A stretch of DNA of 64,000 bases from Mesorhizobium sp. B2-3-4 (lineage in GTDB: Bacteria > Pseudomonadota > Alphaproteobacteria > Rhizobiales > Rhizobiaceae). Location: positions 496,001 through 560,000 of the forward strand of contig NZ_VFVY01000001.1 in NCBI RefSeq assembly GCF_006442315.1. Reading direction: 5' to 3'. The translations under genes and the position numbers were made by a program. Below, in pieces: positions 18,527 through 27,265 of this stretch. The number at the start of each line of letters is the position of its first letter. The first letter of the stretch is position 1. The notes under the pieces are model-generated. The model saw only the letters and a program-made list of their open reading frames with translations. It did not search any database and was not told the DNA's origin.

Positions 18527-19903
18527 ATGCCAATCAACATCACCATGCCGGCGCTCTCGCCCACGATGGAAGAGGGCAATCTTTCCAAGTGGCTGGTCAA
18601 GGAGGGCGACAAGGTTTCGCCCGGCGACGTGATCGCCGAGATCGAGACCGACAAGGCGACGATGGAAGTCGAAGCCGTCGATGAAGGCACCGTCGCCAAG
18701 CTGGTCGTGCCGGCCGGCACCGAAGGCGTCAAGGTCAACGCGCTGATCGCGATCCTGGCCGGTGAAGGCGAGGATGCGGGCGCAGCTGCCAAGGGCGGAA
18801 GCGGTGCCGCGCCCAAGGCTGAAGCTGCGAAAGCCGATGCTCCGAAGGCCGAGGCAGCCAAGGAAGCAGCCAAGCCGTCGGCGTCCGCCGCACCCGCGCC
18901 GGCGAAAACTGAACCCGCTCCGGCAGCCAGTGGGCATGCCGGTGGCGAGCGCGTCTTCGCATCGCCGCTCGCGCGCCGCATTGCCAAGGACGCCGGCGTG
19001 GATGTGTCTGCGGTGACCGGCACCGGTCCGCATGGCCGCGTGGTCAAGGCCGATGTCGACGCCGCGATCGCCGGCGGCGGCGCCAAGGCAGCACCTGCGG
19101 CCAAGGCTCCGGCTGGTGCTCCCGCCGCCGCATCCGCCCCTGCCGTGAAGGCGATGTCGGACGATCAGGTGCTGAAACTGTTCGAGGCAGGCTCCTACGA
19201 ACTCGTCCCGCACGACAATATGCGCAAGACCATCGCGCGCCGCCTGGTCGAAGCGAAGTCGACGATCCCGCATTTCTACCTGACGCTCGACTGCGAGCTC
19301 GATGCGCTGCTGGCGCTGCGCTCGCAGCTCAATGCGGCCGCGCCGATGAAGAAGACCGACAAGGGCGATGCACCCGTCTATAAGCTGTCGGTCAACGACA
19401 TGGTGATCAAGGCCATGGCGATGGCCTTGAAGGCGGTGCCGGACGCCAATGCGTCCTGGACCGAAAGCGCCATGGTCAAGCACAGGCATGCCGATGTCGG
19501 CGTTGCCGTGTCGATCCCTGGCGGTCTGATCACGCCGATCGTCCGCAAGGCCGACGAAAAGACGCTGTCCACCATCTCCAACGAGATGAAGGACCTGGCG
19601 AGCCGCGCGCGCAGCCGCAAGCTGAAGCCGGAAGAGTACCAGGGCGGCACGACGGCCGTCTCCAATCTCGGCATGTTCGGCATCAAGGACTTTGCCGCCG
19701 TCATCAACCCGCCGCACGCGACGATCCTGGCGGTCGGTGCCGGCGAGGAGCGGGCGGTGGTCAAGAACGGCGAGATCAAGATCGCCACCGTGATGTCGGT
19801 GACGCTGTCGACCGATCACCGCGCCGTCGACGGAGCGCTGGGTGCCGAACTGCTGGTCGCCTTCAAGCGGCTGATCGAGAACCCGATGGGCATGCTCGTC
19901 TAG
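18527..19903 (+). CDS. pdhC: Dihydrolipoamide acetyltransferase (E2 of pyruvate dehydrogenase)
   Basis: Core of the complex; transfers the acetyl group from lipoamide to CoA. 458 residues in the usual order: one lipoyl domain (Lys43 in ETDKATMEV), a long Ala/Lys/Pro linker, the E1/E3-binding domain near residues 143-180 (SPLARRIAKDAGVDVSAVTG, TGPHGRVVKADVD), a second flexible linker, and the catalytic domain ending with DHRAVDGALGAELLVAFKRL, which holds the catalytic His. The gene is also called aceF or pdhC in rhizobia. A good ribosome site precedes it (cgggagg). The next gene starts 15 bases on. Confidence 0.96.
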   Translation: MPINITMPALSPTMEEGNLSKWLVKEGDKVSPGDVIAEIETDKATMEVEAVDEGTVAKLVVPAGTEGVKVNALIAILAGEGEDAGAAAKGGSGAAPKAEAAKADAPKAEAAKEAAKPSASAAPAPAKTEPAPAASGHAGGERVFASPLARRIAKDAGVDVSAVTGTGPHGRVVKADVDAAIAGGGAKAAPAAKAPAGAPAAASAPAVKAMSDDQVLKLFEAGSYELVPHDNMRKTIARRLVEAKSTIPHFYLTLDCELDALLALRSQLNAAAPMKKTDKGDAPVYKLSVNDMVIKAMAMALKAVPDANASWTESAMVKHRHADVGVAVSIPGGLITPIVRKADEKTLSTISNEMKDLASRARSRKLKPEEYQGGTTAVSNLGMFGIKDFAAVINPPHATILAVGAGEERAVVKNGEIKIATVMSVTLSTDHRAVDGALGAELLVAFKRLIENPMGMLV

Positions 19904-19918
19904 AAACGGGAGGGGGCG

Positions 19919-20326
19919 GTGCGGAAATTCTTCACCAGCCTTTTTGCCTTCGTGCTCACCGGCTTCGCCGGTGGGCTGGTGGCGCAATGGCTTGCTGTCG
20001 CGGCTGACGCGCAGGAAGAGTACATCCTCGTTTTCATGGCCTCGATGCTGGTGACCTTCGTCGTCACCTTCGTCTTCTTCGTGGCGCAGTTCATGAACGA
20101 CCCGCTCGCGGCGGTGGCCACGTCAGGCAAGTGGCTGCTGATCGTGTTTTTGGTGCTGATAGCCCTTCTGATTGCCCTGATCCTCTATACCGACAGCAGC
20201 GCCGCAGTGGTGAAGAAGGACATGCCCCTGGTTATCGGCCTCGCCCTGCCGGGTCTGGTGACCATCATCACACAATGGCTGTTCGTGCGCTGGCGGGTAC
20301 GGCGCGGTTGGCCACAGCACAGGTGA
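19919..20326 (+). CDS. Small integral membrane protein, hypothetical
   Basis: 135 residues, GTG start after ggaggg. Four probable membrane segments: FFTSLFAFVLTGFAGGLVAQ, YILVFMASMLVTFVVTFVFF, WLLIVFLVLIALLIALILY and the one around VIGLALPGLVTIITQWLFV. The C-terminus is basic (RWRVRRGWPQHR), so it probably faces the cytosol. No enzyme motif. It sits 15 bases after pdhC and 4 bases before the GDSL hydrolase, so it is transcribed with the PDH genes, but nothing links it functionally to them. Confidence 0.8.
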   Translation: MRKFFTSLFAFVLTGFAGGLVAQWLAVAADAQEEYILVFMASMLVTFVVTFVFFVAQFMNDPLAAVATSGKWLLIVFLVLIALLIALILYTDSSAAVVKKDMPLVIGLALPGLVTIITQWLFVRWRVRRGWPQHR

Positions 20327-20330
20327 GCGC

Positions 20331-20966
20331 ATGAAGACGGTGCTTTGCTATGGCGACTCGCTGACCTGGGGCTACAATGCCGAGGGTGGCCGCCATGCGC
20401 TTGAGGATCGTTGGCCGAGCGTGCTGCAAGCTGGGCTCGGTGGCGGCGTTGAGGTGATCGCCGAAGGTCTCAACGGCCGCACCACGGCTTTCGACGATCA
20501 TCTGGCCGGAGCCGACCGCAACGGCGCGCGGTTGCTGCCGACGGTTTTGATGACGCATGCGCCGATCGACCTGATTGTCATCATGCTTGGCGCCAACGAC
20601 ATGAAGCCATGGATCCACGGCAATCCGGTCGCGGCCAAGCAGGGCATCCAGCGGCTGATCGATATTGTGCGTGGCCACGACTATCCATTCGGCTCGGCCG
20701 CGCCGCAGATCCTGATCGTTTCCCCGCCCCTTGTCACACGCACCGATAATGCCGATTTCAAGGAGATGTTCGCCGGCGGCGACGACGCCTCGAAGCAACT
20801 TGCACCGCAATACGAAGCACTTGCCGACGAAGCGGGCTGCGGCTTCTTCGATGCCGGCACGGTGGCGCAAACCACGCCGCTCGACGGCGTTCACCTCGAT
20901 GCCGAAAACACGCGAAATATCGGCAAAGCGCTGACGCCGCTCGTGCGCGTCATGCTGGAATTGTGA
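20331..20966 (+). CDS. SGNH/GDSL hydrolase family esterase (arylesterase-like)
   Basis: 211-residue cytosolic-type esterase with the four SGNH blocks: CYGDSLTWGYN (catalytic Ser), a block-II Gly region (GLNGRTTAF), IMLGANDMK (block III Asn) and DGVHLDAENTR (block V Asp and His). The block pattern resembles arylesterases and acyltransferases of the type known from Mycobacterium smegmatis. No signal peptide is present. It lies inside the PDH run between a membrane protein and lpdA (gaps 4 and 16 bases). Family is firm; the substrate is unknown. Confidence 0.88.
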   Translation: MKTVLCYGDSLTWGYNAEGGRHALEDRWPSVLQAGLGGGVEVIAEGLNGRTTAFDDHLAGADRNGARLLPTVLMTHAPIDLIVIMLGANDMKPWIHGNPVAAKQGIQRLIDIVRGHDYPFGSAAPQILIVSPPLVTRTDNADFKEMFAGGDDASKQLAPQYEALADEAGCGFFDAGTVAQTTPLDGVHLDAENTRNIGKALTPLVRVMLEL

Positions 20967-20982
20967 TTTTAAGGAGAAAATC

Positions 20983-22431
20983 GTGGCTGAGAACTACGAC
21001 GTCATCATCATCGGCTCCGGCCCCGGCGGCTACGTCACGGCGGTGCGGTCCGCCCAGCTTGGCTTCAAGACGGCGATCGTCGAGCGCGAGCATCTGGGCG
21101 GCATCTGCCTGAACTGGGGCTGCATCCCAACCAAGGCGCTGCTGCGCTCGGCCGAGATCATGCACTATTCCGATCATCTGAAGGATTACGGCCTGAAGCT
21201 CGATGGCGGCAAGATCAGCGCCGATACCGCAGCTGTCGTCGATCGCTCGCGCAAGGTTTCGCTGCGCCTCAATGGCGGCGTCGCCTTCCTGATGAAGAAG
21301 AACAAGGTCGACGTGATCTGGGGCGAGGCAAAGCTCTCCAAGCCCGGCGAAATCGTTGTCTCGAAGACCGCCAAGAAGCCGATGGAGCCGCAGCCGCCGG
21401 TGCCGAAGGGCGTCAAGGGCGAGGGCACCTACACCGCCAAGCACATCATCCTGGCGACGGGCGCGCGGCCGCGCGCACTGCCCGGCATCGAGCCGGACGG
21501 CAAGCTTATCTGGACCTATTTCGAGGCTATGGTGCCGAAGGAGATGCCGAAATCCCTGCTGGTGATGGGATCCGGCGCAATCGGCATCGAATTCGCCTCC
21601 TTCTACCGCACGATGGGCGCCGAGGTGACGGTCGTCGAACTGCTGCCGGCGGTGATGCCTGTCGAGGATGCCGAAGTCTCGAAATTCGCGCAGAAGCAGT
21701 TCGAGAAGCAAGGCATGAAGATCATCCTCGAGGCCAAGGTGACCAAGGTCGAGAAGGGTGCGAACTCGGTCACCGCGCATGTCGAGATGAAGGATGGCAA
21801 GGTCGAGAAGATCACCGCCGACCGCATGATCTCGGCCGTCGGCGTCCAGGGCAATATCGAGGGCCTCGGCCTCGAGGCGCTCGGCGTGAAGACCGATCGC
21901 GGATGCGTGGTCGTCGATGGTTACGGCAAGACCAACATCCCAGGCATCTACGCCATCGGCGACGTCGCCGGCCCGCCGATGCTCGCTCACAAGGCCGAGC
22001 ACGAAGGCGTTGTGTGCATTGAAAAGATCGCCAGTTTCCCGGGCGTGCACGCCATCGACAAATTGAAGATTCCCGGCTGCACCTACTGCAATCCGCAGGT
22101 CGCCTCGGTCGGCCTGACGGAAGCGAAAGCCAAGGCCGAAGGCAAGGACATCCGCGTCGGCCGCTTCCAGTTCGCCGCCAACGGCAAGGCCATCGCGCTC
22201 GGCGAGGACCAGGGCTTCATCAAGACCATCTTCGACAAGAAGACCGGTCAACTGCTGGGTGCGCACATGGTCGGCGCCGAAGTGACCGAACTGATCCAGG
22301 GCTTTGTCGTGGCGATGAACCTGGAGACGACCGAGGAAGAGCTGATGCACACCATCTTCCCGCATCCGACCCTGTCGGAGATGATGAAGGAGAGCGTGCT
22401 CGACGCCTATGGCCGGGCGCTCAACGCGTGA
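20983..22431 (+). CDS. lpdA: Dihydrolipoyl dehydrogenase (E3)
   Basis: FAD-dependent disulfide oxidoreductase that re-oxidises dihydrolipoamide with NAD in the pyruvate dehydrogenase complex. 482 residues. FAD-binding IIGSGPGGYVTAVRSAQLG near the N-terminus, redox disulfide GGICLNWGCIPTKALL (Cys42/Cys47), NAD-binding VMGSGAIGIEFASFYR, the second FAD contact GIYAIGDVAGPPMLAHKAEH and the C-terminal catalytic His in FPHPTLSEMM. GTG start with aaggag seven bases upstream. It is the last enzyme gene of the pdh run and its location fixes it as the E3 for pyruvate rather than for oxoglutarate. Confidence 0.97.
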   Translation: MAENYDVIIIGSGPGGYVTAVRSAQLGFKTAIVEREHLGGICLNWGCIPTKALLRSAEIMHYSDHLKDYGLKLDGGKISADTAAVVDRSRKVSLRLNGGVAFLMKKNKVDVIWGEAKLSKPGEIVVSKTAKKPMEPQPPVPKGVKGEGTYTAKHIILATGARPRALPGIEPDGKLIWTYFEAMVPKEMPKSLLVMGSGAIGIEFASFYRTMGAEVTVVELLPAVMPVEDAEVSKFAQKQFEKQGMKIILEAKVTKVEKGANSVTAHVEMKDGKVEKITADRMISAVGVQGNIEGLGLEALGVKTDRGCVVVDGYGKTNIPGIYAIGDVAGPPMLAHKAEHEGVVCIEKIASFPGVHAIDKLKIPGCTYCNPQVASVGLTEAKAKAEGKDIRVGRFQFAANGKAIALGEDQGFIKTIFDKKTGQLLGAHMVGAEVTELIQGFVVAMNLETTEEELMHTIFPHPTLSEMMKESVLDAYGRALNA

Positions 22432-22452
22432 TAGATTGGCCGCACGGGACTC

Positions 22453-22466
22453 AGGCTTGCAAGCCT
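22453..22466. repeat. Perfect 14-bp palindrome after lpdA
   Basis: aggcttgcaagcct is a perfect palindrome, nested within an outer acggg / cccgt pair. It lies between lpdA and the GlsB-like gene. There is no T-tract, so it is either an operator-like site or a stabilising mRNA stem. Confidence 0.4.
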
Positions 22467-22530
22467 TGGGAACCCGTCGGCAAGGTAGTTCGTTTCCGGG
22501 TGCTTTTTCACCTACTCAAGGAGAGCGCAT

Positions 22531-22788
22531 ATGGACGTGAATGGCGTGGGCTGGATCGCAGCCATCATCATCGGTGGCCTGGCGGGCTGGTTCGCCGAAA
22601 TGGTCATGAAGAGCAATACCGGCATCTTCATGAACATCATTATGGGCATAGCCGGCGCGGTGGTGCTGAACGCCATTCTGCGAGCCCTCAATATCGAGCC
22701 CTTCGGCATCGGCTGGACAGCCTATCTGATCACCGGCTTCATCGGCGCCTGCCTGCTGATCTTCGCCGGGCGGCTGGTGCGCCGTTAA
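22531..22788 (+). CDS. GlsB/YeaQ/YmgE family stress response membrane protein
   Basis: 85-residue membrane protein of the transglycosylase-associated (GlsB/YeaQ/YmgE) family, associated with general stress. Three hydrophobic segments: GWIAAIIIGGLAGWFAEMVM, IFMNIIMGIAGAVVLNAIL and WTAYLITGFIGACLLIFAG. The Gly-rich packing GGLAGWFAE is typical. ggaga precedes the ATG. It is followed by an intrinsic terminator, separating it from lipA. Molecular role unknown. Confidence 0.9.
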   Translation: MDVNGVGWIAAIIIGGLAGWFAEMVMKSNTGIFMNIIMGIAGAVVLNAILRALNIEPFGIGWTAYLITGFIGACLLIFAGRLVRR

Positions 22789-22816
22789 GGCCGGACGATC
22801 CCCGCTATGCGAAAAC

Positions 22817-22849
22817 GGCCGTGGCGGCATGCGCCGCGACGGCCTTTTT
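22817..22849 (+). terminator. Intrinsic terminator downstream of the GlsB-like gene
   Basis: Hairpin with arms ggccgtggcg and cgccgcgacggcc (a small bulge) around gcatg, followed by ttttt. It ends the pdh-lpdA-GlsB transcription region before lipA. Confidence 0.8.
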
Positions 22850-22925
22850 CTTTGCGTTGAAAAGTCCTAGATGACGTTTAGGCGGCTATCGCAAGCGATG
22901 GCCGCGGAACCAAGCCAGGTTTGAG

Positions 22926-23891
22926 ATGGTCACAGTCCTCGACACGATCGCCAACGCACCGCGCCTGCGGCATCCCGAGAAGGCGCACAAGCCCGACCAG
23001 GAGGTGTTGCGCAAGCCTGACTGGATCCGCGTCAAGGCGCCGGTATCGAAGGGCTATGCCGAGACACGCGAGATCGTGAAATCGCACAAGCTGGTGACGG
23101 TGTGCGAGGAGGCCGGTTGCCCCAATATCGGCGAGTGCTGGGAAAAGAAGCACGCCACCTTCATGATCATGGGCGAGATCTGCACCCGCGCCTGCGCCTT
23201 CTGCAATGTTGCCACCGGCATTCCAACCGCGCTCGACGCGGACGAGCCGGCCCGCGTCGCACACGCCGTCAAGCAGATGGGGCTGAGCCACGTCGTCATC
23301 ACCTCGGTCGATCGCGACGATCTTGCCGATGGCGGAGCGCAGCATTTCGCGGACGTTATCAGGGCGATCCGCGCGGCGACACCGTCGACCACGATCGAGA
23401 TCCTGACGCCCGACTTCCTGCGCAAGGACGGCGCGCTGGAGATCGTCGTGGCCGCTAGGCCTGACGTATTCAACCACAACCTTGAAACGGTACCGTCGAA
23501 CTATCTCAAGGTCCGTCCCGGCGCCCGCTATTTCCACTCGATCCGGCTCCTGCAGCGGGTCAAGGAACTCGATCCGTCGATCTTCACCAAGTCCGGCATC
23601 ATGGTGGGCCTGGGTGAGGAGCGGAACGAGATCCTGCAATTGATGGACGATCTGCGCTCCGCCAATGTCGACTTCATGACCATCGGCCAATACCTGCAGC
23701 CGTCGAAGAAGCACCATCCGGTGATCCGTTTCGTCACGCCGGAGGAGTTCAAGTCCTTCGAGACGGTTGGCAGGACCAAGGGCTTCCTGCTGGTGGCGTC
23801 GAGCCCGCTCACCCGGTCTTCGCACCATGCCGGCGACGATTTCGCCAGGCTGCGTGCGGCACGCGAAGCGCAACTCGCGAAATCGCTCTGA
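22926..23891 (+). CDS. lipA: Lipoyl synthase
   Basis: Radical SAM enzyme that inserts two sulfurs into octanoyl groups on lipoyl domains, here those of PdhB and PdhC. 321 residues. Both iron-sulfur cluster motifs are complete: the auxiliary cluster Cys60, Cys65, Cys71 ([13 protein letters not shown]) and the radical SAM cluster Cys86, Cys90, Cys93 (CTRACAFC). The C-terminal [10 protein letters not shown] contains the conserved RSS serine. The placement after the pdh run fits its role; a terminator between suggests its own promoter. Confidence 0.98.
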   Translation: MVTVLDTIANAPRLRHPEKAHKPDQEVLRKPDWIRVKAPVSKGYAETREIVKSHKLVTVCEEAGCPNIGECWEKKHATFMIMGEICTRACAFCNVATGIPTALDADEPARVAHAVKQMGLSHVVITSVDRDDLADGGAQHFADVIRAIRAATPSTTIEILTPDFLRKDGALEIVVAARPDVFNHNLETVPSNYLKVRPGARYFHSIRLLQRVKELDPSIFTKSGIMVGLGEERNEILQLMDDLRSANVDFMTIGQYLQPSKKHHPVIRFVTPEEFKSFETVGRTKGFLLVASSPLTRSSHHAGDDFARLRAAREAQLAKSL

Positions 23892-23926
23892 TGCATTTCC
23901 GACGCGACGCCCTCTAGAGCCGGGTC

Positions 23927-24385
23927 ATGCCGAAATTCGAAGCCACCCGCCGCGTTGCCCACACGCCGCAGCAGATGTTCGCGCTGGTCGCCGATATCGA
24001 GGCCTATCCGCAATTCCTGCCGCTTTGCGAGGCGCTGACGGTCCGCTCTCGCAAGGAGCGTGACGGGCGCACCATACTCGTCGCCGATATGAGCATCGGC
24101 TACAAGGCGATCCGCGAAACCTTCACCACGCAGGTGCTGCTGAAGCCCGACGAGAACGCCATCGACGTGAAATATATCGATGGCCCTTTCAAATATCTGA
24201 GCAATGTCTGGCGTTTCGAGCCCGACGGCGCCGGCTGCGCCGTGCGCTTCTTCATCGACTACGAATTCAAGAGCCGTATCCTGGGCGTCCTGATGGGCAC
24301 GATGTTCGACCGTGCCTTCCGCATGTTCGCCGAGGCTTTCGAGAAGCGCGCCGACGTCATCTATGGTGTCACGCCGTCGGCTTAG
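23927..24385 (+). CDS. RatA/COQ10 family START-like protein (ubiquinone-binding)
   Basis: 152-residue SRPBCC (START-like) domain protein. Signatures: ATRRVAHTPQQMFALVADIE, YPQFLPLCEALTVRSRKE, the FTTQVLLKPDENAIDVKYID strand pair and FFIDYEFKSRILGVLMGTMF. Homologues are coenzyme Q carriers in mitochondria (COQ10) and were named RatA in E. coli because overproduction blocks ribosome association; a real toxin role is not implied here. No antitoxin gene is adjacent. Its stop overlaps the convergent cinA stop by 4 bases. Confidence 0.88.
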   Translation: MPKFEATRRVAHTPQQMFALVADIEAYPQFLPLCEALTVRSRKERDGRTILVADMSIGYKAIRETFTTQVLLKPDENAIDVKYIDGPFKYLSNVWRFEPDGAGCAVRFFIDYEFKSRILGVLMGTMFDRAFRMFAEAFEKRADVIYGVTPSA

Positions 24386-24870
24386 GCCTCGTCGAGCGCA
24401 CGCAGACCCAGCTCCAGCGCATGGGCGACCGTTTCGCGGCGGATGAAGTCGCGCCCCTTGTCGGCGAACAGCCTGTGTTCGGCGGTCACCGTCCCGCCGG
24501 CCACGCCGACACCGAACCAGACCAGGCCGACGGGCTTTTCCAGCGAACCGCCGCCAGGTCCGGCGATCCCGGTGACGGCCAGGGTAAGACCGGCGCGGGA
24601 ACGGCCGAGCGCGCCCTTCGCCATCTCGATGGCTGTTTCGCGCGATACCGCGCCATGCGCGTCGAGCGTGGCGGCCGAAACGCCGAGCATGTCCATCTTG
24701 GCTTCGTTGGAATAGGTGATGAAGCCGCGATCGACCACGGCCGAGGAACCGGCGATGTCGGTCATTGCCGCGATGATCATGCCGCCGGTGCAGCTTTCCG
24801 CGGTGGCCAGCATGATACCGCGCTCGCGGCAGGCTTCGAACAGGGCAATCGCCAGGTCGCCACTGCTCAT
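24382..24870 (-). CDS. CinA family protein (nicotinamide-nucleotide amidohydrolase domain)
   Basis: 162-residue stand-alone CinA C-terminal domain, likely deamidating nicotinamide mononucleotide in pyridine nucleotide recycling. Signatures: [38 protein letters not shown] and [23 protein letters not shown] at 24870 overlaps the ispDF stop (ATGA). The open frame upstream is only antisense-like sequence over ispDF. The ispDF-cinA pair is common in Rhizobiales. Confidence 0.92.
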   Translation of the reverse strand: MSSGDLAIALFEACRERGIMLATAESCTGGMIIAAMTDIAGSSAVVDRGFITYSNEAKMDMLGVSAATLDAHGAVSRETAIEMAKGALGRSRAGLTLAVTGIAGPGGGSLEKPVGLVWFGVGVAGGTVTAEHRLFADKGRDFIRRETVAHALELGLRALDEA

Positions 24871-26096
24871 TCGGGAACCTCGCCGGGGAACACCACGCTC
24901 GCGGTGGCGATCGCCGCTATGCCTTCCTCGCGGCCAACGAAGCCGAGTTTCTCGTTGGTTGTCGCCTTGACCGAAATGCGGTCGGCGGAAATGCCCAGCA
25001 TCCGGGAGAGGACCGCCGTCATCGCCTCCCGGTGCGGGCCGACACGTGGCGCCTCGCAGATCAGCGTGATATCGGCATTGGCGATGCGCCCACCGCGCTC
25101 GCGCACCAGCCTTGCCGCATGCTCGACGAAGATCCGCGACGCGGCACCCTTCCACTGCGGGTCGGAGGGAGGAAAGTGCGTGCCGATGTCGCCAGCGCCG
25201 CAGGTGGCGAGTAGCGCGTCCGTCAGTGCGTGCAGGCCGACATCGGCGTCGGAATGGCCTGACAGCTTCCTGTCGTGCGGGATGGCAACGCCGCAGAGCG
25301 TGACGTGGTCGCCGGGCTCGAAGGCATGGACGTCATAGCCGTTGCCGGTGCGGATATCGGGAAACTGTGCCCTCTCGCTGGAAAGCCGCTGGTGCGCCAT
25401 GGCGATGTCCCGTGCCCATGTGAGTTTAACATTGTCCGACGAGCCGGGAACGAGCTTTACCGGCATCTGCATCCATTCCGCGATCGACGCGTCGTCGGTG
25501 AAGTCGGTCTTGCCGCTGGTATAGGCTTCCTCATGCATCGTCATGATGGCGAGGAATGGAAAGCCTTGCGGTGTTTGCGCCGCGTGCAGCCCGCTCCTGG
25601 GGACCGTTTCGCCGACCGTGCCGGTGGCCGATTCCCGTTTCAGCGTGTCGGCAACGGGCAGGGCGGGCAGGGCGCCTTCGCGCTCGCCGATGGCTGCGAT
25701 GGTGCGGTCGATCAGGTCCATATCGACGAAGGGGCGCGCGGCATCGTGGATGAGGACCTTGTCAGGCGCGTGGCTTCTAAGCGCCTGCAGCCCGAGCCGA
25801 ACCGAATCCTGCCGCGTTGCACCACCGGCGATTGCCGTTACCCGATCGGCATCGGTGCCGACGGCCTGCCGGAAAAGCTCCTGGTCTTCGGCATGGATGG
25901 CCACGACGATCGGGCCGATGAGCGGATGGGCCAGAAAAATGTCGATGACACGGGCGATGACGGCGCGGCCGCCGATCCGTTGATATTGCTTGGGACCATC
26001 GGCCTGTCCGGCGCGCGCGCCGCGGCCCGCCGCGACGATAACCACCGCGACCTTGCCACCTCGATCCGAAGCCTGATTTTCAGTTGCGCCCGTCAT
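24867..26096 (-). CDS. ispDF: Bifunctional IspD/IspF (MEP pathway of isoprenoid synthesis)
   Basis: Fused 2-C-methyl-D-erythritol 4-phosphate cytidylyltransferase (IspD, residues 1 to about 235) and 2-C-methyl-D-erythritol 2,4-cyclodiphosphate synthase (IspF, about 245 to 409). IspD signatures: [24 protein letters not shown] and [13 protein letters not shown]. IspF signatures: [20 protein letters not shown] with the zinc-binding D-x-[19 protein letters not shown] and [15 protein letters not shown]. The fusion is the normal arrangement in many alphaproteobacteria. Cytosolic. Divergent from dusB-ntrBC; co-translated with cinA. Confidence 0.97.
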   Translation of the reverse strand: MTGATENQASDRGGKVAVVIVAAGRGARAGQADGPKQYQRIGGRAVIARVIDIFLAHPLIGPIVVAIHAEDQELFRQAVGTDADRVTAIAGGATRQDSVRLGLQALRSHAPDKVLIHDAARPFVDMDLIDRTIAAIGEREGALPALPVADTLKRESATGTVGETVPRSGLHAAQTPQGFPFLAIMTMHEEAYTSGKTDFTDDASIAEWMQMPVKLVPGSSDNVKLTWARDIAMAHQRLSSERAQFPDIRTGNGYDVHAFEPGDHVTLCGVAIPHDRKLSGHSDADVGLHALTDALLATCGAGDIGTHFPPSDPQWKGAASRIFVEHAARLVRERGGRIANADITLICEAPRVGPHREAMTAVLSRMLGISADRISVKATTNEKLGFVGREEGIAAIATASVVFPGEVPE

Positions 26097-26172
26097 GCCG
26101 TCTGGTCCTAGTCGCGGCCAAGGCCGAAGGCCAGCTTTTTCCCAATTGCGCCTTAATGTGGCGTCATTGCGC

Positions 26173-26216
26173 GTTGCACATTTCTCTCTATCTGGCTAGA
26201 GAATGTGCAACGATTG
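26173..26216. promoter_or_regulatory. Long inverted repeat and CAA-N3-TTG motif before dusB-ntrBC
   Basis: gttgcacatttctct (26173-26187) is the inverted complement, with one extra T, of agagaatgtgcaac (26198-26211), separated by ten bases. The right end continues as caa-cga-ttg (26208-26216). It sits in the divergent ispDF/dusB gap, 20 to 60 bases before the dusB start. It may be an operator of the nitrogen-control operon or a leader stem-loop; the T-rich loop is no terminator for either gene. Confidence 0.5.
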
Positions 26217-26236
26217 GACATGCTTGGTTTTTGTGC

Positions 26237-27265
26237 ATGGTTAACTTGATCAGATTGGCCGAACCTCTCGACGTCGGCGGCGTGAGAATCCGCAACCGCG
26301 TCTTCCTTGCGCCGATGTCCGGGATCACGGACGAGCCCTTCAGGCAGCGCGCCCATGCGCATGGCGCCGGTCTGGTCGTGTCCGAAATGGTGGCCAGCGG
26401 CGAGCTTGCCAAGGGCCGTGCCGGCTTCGACCTGCGCATACGGCATTCCGGCCTGCCCGTCCACATGGTGCAGCTCGCCGGCCGCGAGGCCGCGCACATG
26501 GCCGAGGCCGCCCGGATCGCCGCCGGCGAGGGCGCCGACATCATCGACATCAACATGGGCTGCCCGGCCAAGAAGGTCACCGGCGGCTATGCCGGCTCGG
26601 CCTTGATGCTGGATCTCGACCATGCGCTGTCGCTGATCGAGGCCGTTGTCGGCGCCGTCGACGTGCCGGTGACGGTCAAGATGCGGCTCGGCTGGGATGA
26701 AGGCGCGCTCAACGCGCCGATCCTGGCACGCCGCGCCGAGCAGGCGGGCGTCAAAATGGTGACCGTCCACGGCCGCACGCGCTGCCAGTTCTACCAGGGC
26801 AAGGCAGACTGGCGCGCCATCGCCCGCGTCAAGGAAGCCGTATCCATCCCGGTCGTCGCCAATGGCGATGTCTGCTCCCCGGCCGAAGCCTCGGCCATTC
26901 TCGAACAGTCGGGCGCCGACGCGGTGATGGCCGGCCGCGCCCATTATGGCGCGCCCTGGATCGCAGGCAGCATCGCTGCGGCAGCCGCCGGGGCATTTGC
27001 ATCCGGCATTCCCGAGACCCGCCAGGCGCTCGCCGACTATGTCGTTGCCCATTACGAAGACATGCTCGCGCTTTACGGCATCGAGAGCGGCCTACGCCAG
27101 GCGCGCAAGCATCTGGGCTGGTATCTCGACCGTCATGCCGGAGACGTCACTGGCGACAGCAGAAAAGCGATATTGACCGCCTTTGAACCGGCCCGCGTCA
27201 TCGCTTTGCTGCGCGACGTGTTTTCCCGCGATCCGCAAAGCTCGCACCTGCGGAGCGCCGCATGA
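26237..27265 (+). CDS. dusB: tRNA-dihydrouridine synthase (NifR3-type)
   Basis: FMN-dependent enzyme reducing uridines in tRNA D-loops. 342 residues from ATG at 26237. Signatures: [16 protein letters not shown], the catalytic Cys109 in [41 protein letters not shown] and [13 protein letters not shown]. Rhizobial genomes call it nifR3, and it is the customary first gene of the ntrBC operon; the stop overlaps the ntrB ATG (ATGA at 27262-27265). A later TTG at 26246 is also possible as start, but has no better ribosome site. Confidence 0.95.
   Translation: MVNLIRLAEPLDVGGVRIRNRVFLAPMSGITDEPFRQRAHAHGAGLVVSEMVASGELAKGRAGFDLRIRHSGLPVHMVQLAGREAAHMAEAARIAAGEGADIIDINMGCPAKKVTGGYAGSALMLDLDHALSLIEAVVGAVDVPVTVKMRLGWDEGALNAPILARRAEQAGVKMVTVHGRTRCQFYQGKADWRAIARVKEAVSIPVVANGDVCSPAEASAILEQSGADAVMAGRAHYGAPWIAGSIAAAAAGAFASGIPETRQALADYVVAHYEDMLALYGIESGLRQARKHLGWYLDRHAGDVTGDSRKAILTAFEPARVIALLRDVFSRDPQSSHLRSAA

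Noticed and set aside
16862..19987. A 1041-codon open frame on the minus strand over pdhA to pdhC
   Set aside because: It is antisense to three certain genes, in high-GC DNA where stop codons are rare. Its composition (Arg, Gly, His, Asp) is that of a shadow, and it has no ribosome site or known motif.
23927..24385. A toxin-antitoxin system around the RatA-like gene
   Set aside because: No antitoxin gene is adjacent, and the family is better known as a coenzyme Q-binding START domain.
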